Assembly (NCBI GenBank): GCA_964057225.1
Contig: OZ059896.1
Location: 14,830,501 to 14,894,500, forward strand
From: Auanema rhodensis
Taxonomy: Eukaryota; Nematoda; Chromadorea; Rhabditida; Rhabditidae
DNA length: 64,000 nt
Direction: 5' to 3'
Position 1 is the stretch's first letter. Every line of letters starts with the position of its first letter. Shown piece after piece: positions 51,246 through 62,908 of this stretch. The notes under the pieces were generated by a model. That model was given only the letters and a program-made list of their open reading frames with translations, ran no database searches and was not told the DNA's origin. The translations under genes were made by a program, and so were the position numbers.

Positions 51246-54200
51246 TCAATTTGGAATACCATAAGCTGAAAAGAAAATATGATGATCAAGACGAATATAA
51301 GTTTTCCTACTAGAGTCGATATCAGATACCCAGACGTTGCAATGCGAATCTGGAGCATACGTACTATTGAAGGGGCAGTTGAAAGCACTGCGGAAAGCAG
51401 GGAAGTTCTATAGAATTGGAATGTTGATGAAGTATTAAGTATGTTCATGATACCTGAATAGTTCCGAAAACACGATACTTAGATGGAGAATGGACATCAA
51501 CAAGGATCTGCCTTTGCATGAGATCGTCACGGCGTGTGACTTCACACCAAACCTAAATGTTAAAGTTCTATGTCAAAACAGGTGATATGGTAGAGTACCT
51601 GAGCGAAACTGAGGAAGAAGAGTTGATCAGGTGAGAAGGCTCCAACATCAGGATCATTTAATCTTGGATCTGGTCCATTGAATGAAACATAATTCTTGAA
51701 GGCTCTGTAGGCGGCGTGGATACCTACATAAATTAACATTTATCAAGTTACATGTATGTTCTTGGAGCGCTGAAAATTACCTCCATTATCGGCAATGTTT
51801 TCTCCTTGTGTTTGTGATCCATCAATACAGGCACTTTTTCCGTATACGGTTGCATTCAAAGGACAGAAATTAGAATATTCATCAATGACACATTGAGCCA
51901 TTTTTTGGAATCCGGCTTTAGACGTTTCATCGTTCATCCAACTGTAACAAACATTCATTAGTTTTCATTTTTATTTAATGAACAAAAATACTTTATTAAA
52001 ACTCCAGTGGCGTCCCATTGAACTCCGGCGTCATCGAATCCGTGAGTCAACTCGTGACCTTTAAAATTTCTTAAATATCGTAATCTATCTTCATCTTACC
52101 GGCAATAACTCCCATTCCTCCAAAGTTAACAGAAGCGGGCCAATTGTAGTCATAGAATGGTGGATGAAGAATACCAAGTGGGAAAGTGATTGAGTTAAGC
52201 TCATCCTAAGGTTCTTCTTTAGCAATCAATACCACTGAAGTTATGTACCTGATACCAAGCATTGGTGGTTCCTGGTGGTCCAGCAAAATCGGCTCTATCA
52301 TAACTAGTTCTATTCAAGTATTGCCATGTTTCATAAAGAGAGAAGGTATTGATCTTATCAACAAGGTCAAAGTAACTATCATCATCTTCGAAGTTTAATG
52401 TCTGTATAAATAGAGCTTTAGGAGGGGAGATCATTGAGTTTATCCGAATACCGCGTGGTAAGCATCAAGTAACGTATCATTAACGATAAAATCTGGGTAA
52501 GCCATGTTCTTGGTCAATTTTTCAATCTTTTGATAGGCGCCAGCCTTAGATGTGCTGGACATCCATCCGAGTTGATCAATCATCGAACGCATACCTTCAT
52601 ATAAGTTTAGTTATTTGAGTTCTGAGATCAAAACACGTACCGACTAGGATGCTATTTGCGATTTTGGCAACATGTTCTCTCATTGGTCCACGAGTGTCAT
52701 GGTCAGGATATTTTTGATCAAGAAGGACACGGGCGTTGGCGTACTAAAATTAGAACAATAGCCTTAACAGCTTTCATGATATGTTCCGGTATGTCTCATA
52801 TAAAACTAAGAATACTTACTTGAAGGTTCATAGTCTCAGCAGCACATATCATAGTTGCATCATCATCACTCACTTCTTGTTTGCGTTCTGGAAAAGGAGT
52901 AGTGTACTATAAGCTAATGGTAATTATTTATATTTGATTTTCAGAGAATGCCATTCAGAGTATTTCTGTTTTTTAGCCTTTTCTCAACTTTCATTATAAT
53001 CTGTTTGAAGTTATCAGACACGGACTTTTTGAAGATAATATGATGATCAGAAAGTCGTAAAAGTATATTTCATCAATTATGTAAGAATGATGGGCGATGA
53101 TGTTACCTGGAATGATTCCTGATCTTCTTGGCTTTTTTGGTGCAGCGATAGGTCTCTGGATAAGTTTGAACTGCTGCATAATATCAAGGATTCAATTAGT
53201 TTTGGTGTCTATTCCAATAAATACCGTATTATCCTGTGGAAGATAGCCTCGGAAGTTACGAACGGATGTATAGTAGATGTAATTGATGAGTGTGTTGGGA
53301 GTTATATCTAGAGATAAGATTTTATTATAGTTAAACTAAATTTTATTATAATCATACTTTGATTGTTCGTGGCAGTTAAAGCTTTAAGCAACTTATCAAG
53401 TTGATTACTTTCCATAACATTAAACGTAGTTGCGTCCTGATGAACGATTTGCATAGCATCATTAGATGTTTGGACAACCTGAAAGGCAAATGGTTCAGTA
53501 TTTTAATTATAGAATATTTGTAAGTTCTCACAAATGGAATGAATGTGTACCAGCTAAGTGCGGGGAAAGTTGCGTTCAATGCTTTCAAAGTTTTTAAGTT
53601 CACGCTTCTGGTATAGTTTCTTCTACTAGTATCATCAGTACTGAATTGGAGAGCTAATTTAGAATCAAAGTCAGCAAGGTCTCCAGCATCCTTTTCAAGC
53701 TGTGCTTGGTTAAGTACAATATTTTGAGTTTTAGCGTACGCATTCATGGTAAGGATAATTTCTTTTGTAACCCTGAAAAGAAAATGTTTCAGATGTATAT
53801 AAACTACCATACTATTGCTTACTGTTTTTTAGTGTTGTCCAGATTTTTGATGTAATAAGTGTTTGGGAAAAAGGTAGTGGGCTGATCAATTATCATTCGG
53901 TATCCCTTGGTAGGATTCTCCCACTTAGTATCCGTGTATGCAGATACTAAGGTGCTGACTCCCCACGTTCCCAATGGAAGGCCTTCAACAAGAATTGTAT
54001 AACACTCAAGTATGCAATCTAAAGAATGTCACCAAGCAAATATCCAAGTCCTATATTGGTTGGAAAATCTGTAATGGATGCGCTTTGATTAAGCATAGGG
54101 AACTCAAATTGAGTTTGCTTGAGATATTCTGGATGAGATGGGGTAGAAAAACCTAAAGTAAGTGTTTCATTTCCAATCTGGAAAAGGTGAAAGCAAACCT

Positions 54201-56069
54201 GATTTTATGGTATCGATAACTTTTTTCACAATGGATCCACTTATAATTTCAGGAAGTTTAACCCAATTCTTTTGGGCTTCTACACACTTGTCATAGTACT
54301 TGAAGATATTTTTCATTGTCTTTGATGTCTAAGAACATATTAAGCTTAGAACATACAATACAACTTATTTACCTGATTATTACGATATTTGTCGCTAGAC
54401 AATCCTTGTTTCATTAATAATGTGTTTTGGTTATCAGACTTAACAAAACTCATATCTCCACTGAACTTTGAACAGGTGTACTCGTAGAAGTTGTTACATG
54501 GATCTTTGGAAAGATCCAATCCTTGTCTAGAAAGCATTAATTAATGAGTTCATCATGAAGATAAACTTACTTGAAGATACTGATAACATTCTGGTAGCTA
54601 CTGAATCTAGGATCACTTTGAGAAATTGTAGGATTGATGGGTACATTAACAGCCAATGCTATAAGAACAGTTCTTTGATGATGACGAAATGATCTGTTTT
54701 CTATGTATTTGTAGTAAATTATTTTGAAGAGTTAAATAGAAATTCTAAATTAAAGTCTCCAAATCCTTTTGAATTTTTGAAGTTTAATGTTGTATGCTAT
54801 GAATTTATCAATAGTTTTGATTTTATAAAATAAGCAGAATATTTAATCTGTATGAGTCTAAATGAAGTGCAGTTTATGAATGATATGAATGATTTAGAAT
54901 AAATATATTATAATTAAATTTAATCAAAAGTACATCAAAAAATTCACTAAAACAAGATATTGCAGGGTAAACATCCCCAAACCCCCTGTTCTGAAAGGTA
55001 TGTCTCCCTCCGATTTAAAATTATACAGATTGCCGAAAGTATGCACCATTTTGCAAAATGGGCGGGGCTACCGGGGGGGGGGGGCCTGAGAGAACTGCAC
55101 TAGAGTCCATATTTTTTATCTTTTAAAGTCGATTAATTATTGTCCCAAGTACATTGTTATGATAATTAGCTTACAGCTTATTTTAAAGTACTGGTTTATA
55201 TATTTTGTACACGAATCATCTTACTTATAATAATATCTGTACTACACGCTTTTCACAAAAAAAGTTACGGTATGTTGTATGGGACAGATTGTCATTATCC
55301 ATCTTGTGGTGGATAAAAAGCAATGTCAGCAAAACTATAACAGAAAAGAAGAGGCCGTATCTAACTAATGGCATTACTGTGGTTCGAAGTTCACAATTGA
55401 GACTTTGAAAGATAATTGGATATTATCAGTATTGTTCGTTTATCAATTGCAGAAAGCGTAAGAAGGGGGTGAAATAGTTATCAATGTTTCGAACTGCTCA
55501 AGAGGTTAAAAAACCTCTCAAGGGGATACGTATTGTGAAATATTATAAAGAGCTAGTCAAAAAAAAGATTTGAAATAAAAAGAAGGAACATAAGGTAATA
55601 TGTTTTTATAAATTAGAACTTTGAAAACAGCTCACTAACCTGGCTCAACAAAAACAAAAGAAGTATTATAAACGGTCTGAGTAGTGTTATATACTGTACT
55701 ATTGTATACAGTACTATTATATATATAACTGTTACTGGTGTTGTAGGTTGTTATAGTATTTCCTGGATTCGTTGATCCGTTAATATTAATATTTATCGGA
55801 CTAAGACGGGAATTATTCTGGTTTTGGATGTTCACTGAAGTAACAAGGGTGGCAATACCAACGCCAAGAATAGCTAAACAAGCTATAAACAGCACGCCCT
55901 GAAATTAGCTCGATTGAGAAAATTCAAATAAAATCAAAATAGGAAGTCATAGTTAATTCTGTAGTTATGAAACTTTGCTACCATGACATGAACTAGGAAG
56001 GATTCGCCAGAGAACTCAAGGTGGGAAACTTACTTGTACGGCTGCCTGAAGGTGACCTGAAGAGGGCAT
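51246..56069 (-). CDS. Neprilysin-like zinc metalloendopeptidase (M13), copy A
   Basis: Type II membrane ectopeptidase of the neprilysin family that cleaves extracellular peptides. Start ATG 56069 ([12 protein letters not shown]), stop TGA 51248-51246, roughly 15-20 short-intron exons. In order: a short cytosolic tail, a signal anchor ([20 protein letters not shown]), a stalk very rich in Asn-X-Ser/Thr, then M13_N ([14 protein letters not shown]) and the catalytic domain. That domain has NAWYQ and [12 protein letters not shown] (substrate-binding equivalent of NAF/YY), zinc ligands [14 protein letters not shown] supplying the third ligand Glu, and the terminal CNVW. All catalytic residues I can check are present, so it should be active. 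The end is either VSDIDSTYGIPN with a last 45-nt intron, or a longer read-through of it. The 473-bp segment 54734-55206 in an upstream intron is absent from copy B. Confidence 0.93.
54734..55206. other. 473-bp segment unique to unit 1
   Basis: Flanked by sequence that is contiguous in unit 2 except for a 5-bp filler (60151-60155, GAAGA, repeating the adjacent GAAGAG). It contains a 12-G run (55073-55084) and no gene. The filler suggests a deletion in unit 2 repaired by end joining rather than an insertion here. Confidence 0.8.
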
Positions 56070-56326
56070 GATCAGCCTACTTCTGAGGCTGTAGCGCCAG
56101 AATGTAAAACTATGGAACTGATAAGACCAACGTGGATTAAATTATTATTGATAAGTAAAGATAGTGCAGAGAAAATCGAGTGATTAGTCTTACTGATTAA
56201 GTCGCTTATTTCTAATTTCAACTCAAATAAGTTTGTGATAAAAGATCATTCAGTTACTTGTCGCTGTTTCATTATAACAATTCAAATATGATTCTTTGGC
56301 AAAAATACTCATTGATGATATGTTCG

Positions 56327-59300
56327 ATACAAAGTGTGTTGAATTAGTAAATGAGAAAAATGAACAAACAATTTGACCATTATGATTTTGTCAACAACAA
56401 TCTCAGAATTTAATTCGTCTAAGTCATATTAATACTATCGGAATTACAATATTGACAGACATTGCAAGTTTAGGGAAGTCAAGACATTTAAGTATATTGA
56501 TTACTTGGTCATTCTCATATGATAAACGTGTATTTATGAAAAATTGAATGTACTATTAGATATGTTTATTCAATTAAACAAAAAATATATATTTCACTCA
56601 TACTAACTGATTAGTTCTCGATAAAGCTTCACACTGATTCATAGGAATAATCAAAAAGTTCTTCAATTTGGAATACCATAAGCTGAAAAGAAAATATGAT
56701 GATCAAGACGAATATAAGTTTTCCTACTAGAGTCGATATCAGATACCCAGACGTTGCAATGCGAATCTGGAGCATACGTACTATTGAAGGGGCAGTTGAA
56801 AGCACTGCGGAAAGCAGGGAAGTTCTATAGAATTGGAATGTTGATGAAGTATTAAGTATGTTCATGATACCTGAATAGTTCCGAAAACACGATACTTAGA
56901 TGGAGAATGGACATCAACAAGGATCTGCCTTTGCATGAGATCGTCACGACGTGTGACTTCACACCAAACCTAAATGTTAAAGTTCTATGTCAAAACAGGT
57001 GATATGGTAGAGTACCTGAGCGAAACTGAGGAAGAAGAGTTGATCAGGTGAGAAGGCTCCAACATCAGGATCATTTAATCTTGGATCTGGTCCATTGAAT
57101 GAAACATAATTCTTGAAGGCTCTGTAGGCGGCGTGGATACCTACATAAATTAACATTTATCAAGTTACATGTATGTTCTTGGAGCGCTGAAAATTACCTC
57201 CATTATCGGCAATGTTTTCTCCTTGTGTTTGTGATCCATCAATACAGGCACTTTTTCCGTATACGGTTGCATTCAAAGGACAGAAATTAGAATATTCATC
57301 AATGACACATTGAGCCATTTTTTGGAATCCGGCTTTAGACGTTTCATCGTTCATCCAACTGTAACAAACATTCATTAGTTTTCATTTTTATTTAATGAAC
57401 AAAAATACTTTATTAAAACTCCAGTGGCGTCCCATTGAACTCCGGCGTCATCGAATCCGTGAGTCAACTCGTGACCTTTAAAATTTCTTAAATATCGTAA
57501 TCTATCTTCATCTTACCGGCAATAACTCCCATTCCTCCAAAGTTAACAGAAGCGGGCCAATTGTAGTCATAGAATGGTGGATGAAGAATACCAAGTGGGA
57601 AAGTGATTGAGTTAAGCTCATCCTAAGGTTCTTCTTTAGCAATCAATACCACTGAAGTTATGTACCTGATACCAAGCATTGGTGGTTCCTGGTGGTCCAG
57701 CAAAATCGGCTCTATCATAACTAGTTCTATTCAAGTATTGCCATGTTTCATAAAGAGAGAAGGTATTGATCTTATCAACAAGGTCAAAGTAACTATCATC
57801 ATCTTCGAAGTTTAATGTCTGTATAAATAGAGCTTTAGGAGGGGAGATCATTGAGTTTATCCGAATACCGCGTGGTAAGCATCAAGTAACGTATCATTAA
57901 CGATAAAATCTGGGTAAGCCATGTTCTTGGTCAATTTTTCAATCTTTTGATAGGCGCCAGCCTTAGATGTGCTGGACATCCATCCGAGTTGATCAATCAT
58001 CGAACGCATACCTTCATATAAGTTTAGTTATTTGAGTTCTGAGATCAAAACACGTACCGACTAGGATGCTATTTGCGATTTTGGCAACATGTTCTCTCAT
58101 TGGTCCACGAGTGTCATGGTCAGGATATTTTTGATCAAGAAGGACACGGGCGTTGGCGTACTAAAATTAGAACAATAGCCTTAACAGCTTTCATGATATG
58201 TTCCGGTATGTCTCATATAAAACTAAGAATACTTACTTGAAGGTTCATAGTCTCAGCAGCACATATCATAGTTGCATCATCATCACTCACTTCTTGTTTG
58301 CGTTCTGGAAAAGGAGTAGTGTACTATAAGCTAATGGTAATTATTTATATTTGATTTTCAGAGAATGCCATTCAGAGTATTTCTGTTTTTTAGCCTTTTC
58401 TCAACTTTCATTATAATCTGTTTGAAGTTATCAGACACGGACTTTTTGAAGATAATATGATGATCAGAAAGTCGTAAAAGTATATTTCATCAATTATGTA
58501 AGAATGATGGGCGATGATGTTACCTGGAATGATTCCTGATCTTCTTGGCTTTTTTGGTGCAGCGATAGGTCTCTGGATAAGTTTGAACTGCTGCATAATA
58601 TCAAGGATTCAATTAGTTTTTGTGTCTATTCCAATAAATACCGTATTATCCTGTGGAAGATAGCCTCGGAAGTTACGAACGGATGTATAGTAGATGTAAT
58701 TGATGAGTGTGTTGGGAGTTATATCTAGAGATAAGATTTTATTATAGTTAAACTAAATTTTATTATAATCATACTTTGATTGTTCGTGGCAGTTAAAGCT
58801 TTAAGCAACTTATCAAGTTGATTACTTTCCATAACATTAAACGTAGTTGCGTCCTGATGAACGATTTGCATAGCATCATTAGATGTTTGGACAACCTGAA
58901 AGGCAAATGGTTCAGTATTTTAATTATAGAATATTTGTAAGTTCTCACAAATGGAATGAATGTGTACCAGCTAAGTGCGGGGAAAGTTGCGTTCAATGCT
59001 TTCAAAGTTTTTAAGTTCACGCTTCTGGTATAGTTTCTTCTACTAGTATCATCAGTACTGAATTGGAGAGCTAATTTAGAATCAAAGTCAGCAAGGTCTC
59101 CAGCATCCTTTTCAAGCTGTGCTTGGTTAAGTACAATATTTTGAGTTTTAGCGTACGCATTCATGGTAAGGATAATTTCTTTTGTAACCCTGAAAAGAAA
59201 ATGTTTCAGATGTATATAAACTACCATACTATTGCTTACTGTTTTTTAGTGTTGTCCAGATTTTTGATGTAATAAGTGTTTGGGAAAAAGGTAGTGGGCT

Positions 59301-61265
59301 GATCAATTATCATTCGGTATCCCTTGGTAGGATTCTCCCACTTAGTATCCGTGTATGCAGATACTAAGGTGCTGACTCCCCACGTTCCCAATGGAAGGCC
59401 TTCAACAAGAATTGTATAACACTCAAGTATGCAATCTAAAGAATGTCACCAAGCAAATATCCAAGTCCTATATTGGTTGGAAAATCTGTAATGGATGCGC
59501 TTTGATTAAGCATAGGGAACTCAAATTGAGTTTGCTTGAGATATTCTGGATGAGATGGGGTAGAAAAACCTAAAGTAAGTGTTTCATTTCCAATCTGGAA
59601 AAGGTGAAAGCAAACCTGATTTTATGGTATCGATAACTTTTTTCACAATGGATCCACTTATAATTTCAGGAAGTTTAACCCAATTCTTTTGGGCTTCTAC
59701 ACACTTGTCATAGTACTTGAAGATATTTTTCATTGTCTTTGATGTCTAAGAACATATTAAGCTTAGAACATACAATACAACTTATTTACCTGATTATTAC
59801 GATATTTGTCGCTAGACAATCCTTGTTTCATTAATAATGTGTTTTGGTTATCAGACTTAACAAAACTCATATCTCCACTGAACTTTGAACAGGTGTACTC
59901 GTAGAAGTTGTTACATGGATCTTTGGAAAAATCCAATCCTTGTCTAGAAAGCATTAATTAATGAGTTCATCATGAAGATAAACTTACTTGAAGATACTGA
60001 TAACATTCTGGTAGCTACTGAATCTAGGATCACTTTGAGAAATTGTAGGATTGATGGGTACATTAACAGCCAATGCTATAAGAACAGTTCTTTGATGATG
60101 ACGAAATGATCTGTTTTCTATGTATTTGTAGTAAATTATTTTGAAGAGTTGAAGAGTACACGAATCATCTTACTTATAATAATATCTGTACTACACGCTT
60201 TTCACAAAAAAAGTTACGGTATGTTGTATGGGACAGATTGTCATTATCCATCTTGTGGTGGATAAAAAGCAATGTCAGCAAAACTATAACAGAAAAGAAG
60301 AGGCCGTATCTAACTAATGGCATTACTGTGGTTCGAAGTTCACAATTGAGACTTTGAAAGATAATTGGATATTATCAGTATTGTTCGTTTATCAATTGCA
60401 GAAAGCGTAAGAAGGGGGTGAAATAGTTATCAATGTTTCGAACTGCTCAAGAGGTTAAAAAACCTCTCAAGGGGATACGTATTGTGAAATATTATAAAGA
60501 GCTAGTCAAAAAAAAGATTTGAAATAAAAAGAAGGAACATAAGGTAATATGTTTTTATAAATTAGAACTTTGAAAACAGCTCACTAACCTGGCTCAACAA
60601 AAACAAAAGAAGTATTATAAACGGTCTGAGTAGTGTTATATACTGTACTATTGTATACAGTACCATTATATATATAACTGTTAATGGTGTTGTAGTTTGT
60701 TATAGTATTTCCTGGATTCGTTGATCCGTTAATATTAATATTTATCGGACTAAGACGGGAATTATTCTGGTTTTGGATGTTCACTGAAGTAACAAGGGTG
60801 GCAATACCAACGCCAAGAATAGCTAAACAAGCTATAAACAGCACGCCCTGAAATTAGCTCGATTGAGAAAATTCAAATAAAATCAAAATAGGAAGTCATA
60901 GTCAATTCTGAAGTTATGAAACTTTGCTACCATGACATGAACTAGGAAGGATTCGCCAGAGAACTCAAGGTGGGAAACTTACTTGTACGGCTGCCTGAAG
61001 GCGACCTGAGGAGGGCATGATCAGCCTACTTCTGAGGCTGTAGCGCCAGAATGTATAAGTATGAAACTGATAATAGCAACATATATTCACTTTTATTTTA
61101 ATAAGTAGAGATAGTGCAGAGAAAATCCAGCGATTAGTCTTTAAGTCGCTTATTTCTAATTTCAACTCAAATAAGTTTGTGATAAAAGATCATTCAGTTA
61201 CTTGTCGCTGTTTCATTATAACAATTCAAATATGATTCTTTGGCAAAAATACTCATTGATGATAT
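56327..61265. repeat. Tandem segmental duplication, unit 2
   Basis: Direct (head-to-tail) copy of 50910-56321. The match ends in the shared GATGATAT at about 61258-61265, after which sequence is unique. Differences in the body are rare single bases (for example near 56952 and 58620). Divergence is visibly higher around 61040-61140, just upstream of the start codon. Confidence 0.97.
56663..61018 (-). CDS. Neprilysin-like zinc metalloendopeptidase (M13), copy B
   Basis: Tandem partner of copy A, with the same exon structure and the same anchor, [14 protein letters not shown] and CNVW motifs. Start ATG 61018 ([12 protein letters not shown], His6 replaced by Arg), stop TGA at about 56665-56663. 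Visible protein differences from copy A are few: GLDF for GLDL before SKDPCN, and several changes in the Asn-rich stalk ([17 protein letters not shown] region), which lowers the number of N-glycosylation sequons there from seven to six. No frameshift or stop was found in the exons I read, so both copies appear functional. The upstream 100 bp differ more from copy A than any other part, so expression may have diverged while the enzyme has not. Confidence 0.92.
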
Positions 61266-62908
61266 CTTTCATATATGATACCCGGTTAGGATGACCGTTA
61301 CAGTATGAAACTGCTTGTTAGAACTGATATGTATGCATCTTGTAATTAGTCAAAGGGTAATGGTAATCATCGAATCTTTGTATGTGCTGCATTAGTCAGT
61401 AGTACGTGGTGTAGCTTTTAAAGATAAAACTCATATTGTACGCATTATTCAACTCTGGCTATTAAAATTACAGCAAAAAATTATAAAAATAGAAGTTCAT
61501 GTGTACACAATTAGTAATTGTCAAAGTTTTTATTAGGAAAACCTTTTAAAGTTTATAGTTCATACCTTAAAAGGTCATAACTTTTTCATTATTTACATAT
61601 AACAGTAAAGCGTAGAGTGTTCACGTCTTTTATGTGACAATGGCTTCTGTCTTCTCACTTCATTTGTTATATAAGTGTAGTACTGAAACGATTGTACATG
61701 AAGTCACTAGTTCAACTTTAAGTTCATCACCCCTATCTAATTACTTTACATGTTTTATAGTGCATAACACATAGTTATTAGATTATTTTTGTATTTATTC
61801 AATTTTTTAATCATTTCTAAGTGCTTATTTGAATAGAAAAATGGATAAAATTCTACTTTATCAGATGATATTTTAAAATGAAATCATATCCGTATATGAT
61901 TCATGATACATATTTATAAGCCTGTATGTTCCTACACAATTTATCATTATATAACAATATTTAGTTCACCTCATATATTCTCTTGTCGTCTTTTCGTTAG
62001 TCTTGACAATGAATGAAAGATAAGAAAATGTGTAAGTTATAGTCTGTATACATTATAAATAATTTTTGTCATTCAGCATATATATACATGTATATATATA
62101 TGTGTGAATGGGGAGAAAGAAACTCTATATTTCTATAATATTTCTCAAATTTAAAAGTTTTAAAATCAGTTAAAACACAATTTAAGCTGTTTAATGATAA
62201 TCTCCAACTATCGCTCTATCAGCACTTGTTATTGATCATTTAGTTCCAACTTATTTCACGACATTTATCTATTTTTAAAGATACGAGAATCAAAAAAAAA
62301 GCTAAAAATCGACTAATGATACTCTATAACAGATTAGAAACTAGAAGCTAGTTGGGTGGAAGTCAGTGGGATACTGTTTTCCAAACGTTATGTATGTATG
62401 TGCGAAATTTGCTAAAATAATCTGTAGCTTGAGAACTATAAACTGTAATTAACGCATAAATAAGTTTTAAAATTTCAATCTATTATTATCTATTCAATCG
62501 CAATAGTTCCAAGAAGGTTTTGAATAAATTTCGATCTCAAATTCACTGAAAACAAACATTGACACCTGTAAAACTTATAAGAAAAATACTTTTTCTTTAA
62601 CTTTTGACAACATCTGATTATGATAAGACTGAATAGATTCTTCATACAAAGTCAATAAAGAAATTATTTTATGAGTACGGTATGCTGGATCAATATACAC
62701 AACGACGAAATCACACACAATCGACGTTTCGGCGCCAGACAGGTGAATGACTGATGAACCTTCAGAACGTCAATGAACATTTTTTCTCGGAAAATTAATC
62801 ATCTGGCTTTTGCTTGAAATATTTTTTTTTCTTCTGCTTCTTACTTTGCGAAAATAAATTTTTTTCAGATTTTTTATATTAATTATGATATTATACTGAT
62901 TTGAAAAA
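61266..62908. other. Intergenic spacer, receptor upstream region
   Basis: No gene seen. It holds a short TATATATACATGTATATATATATG palindromic-like run near 62079-62102. A GC-richer patch near 62710-62775 (CGACGTTTCGGCGCC) is possibly promoter. A TTTTTTTCAG acceptor ends near 62868, about 40 nt before the next ATG, and fits trans-splicing of the receptor. Confidence 0.4.

Larger units (their letters stand above)
50910..56321. repeat. Tandem segmental duplication, unit 1
   Basis: The sequence from 50910 repeats from 56327 with a constant offset of 5417 bp up to 54733, then 4949 bp from 55207 onward. Identity is nearly complete through exons and introns in the body. The unit carries a whole neprilysin gene with its upstream region. 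The junction between units lies at 56322-56326. Confidence 0.97.

Noticed and set aside
53974-54156. Plus-strand 60-codon ORF, repeated at 59391-59573
   Set aside because: It is duplicated only because it lies antisense to neprilysin exons inside the tandem units.
50910-61265. Composite transposon or LTR element suggested by long direct repeats
   Set aside because: The repeats are whole host peptidase genes with introns, and there is no transposase, terminal inverted repeat or reverse transcriptase. A simple tandem duplication explains them.
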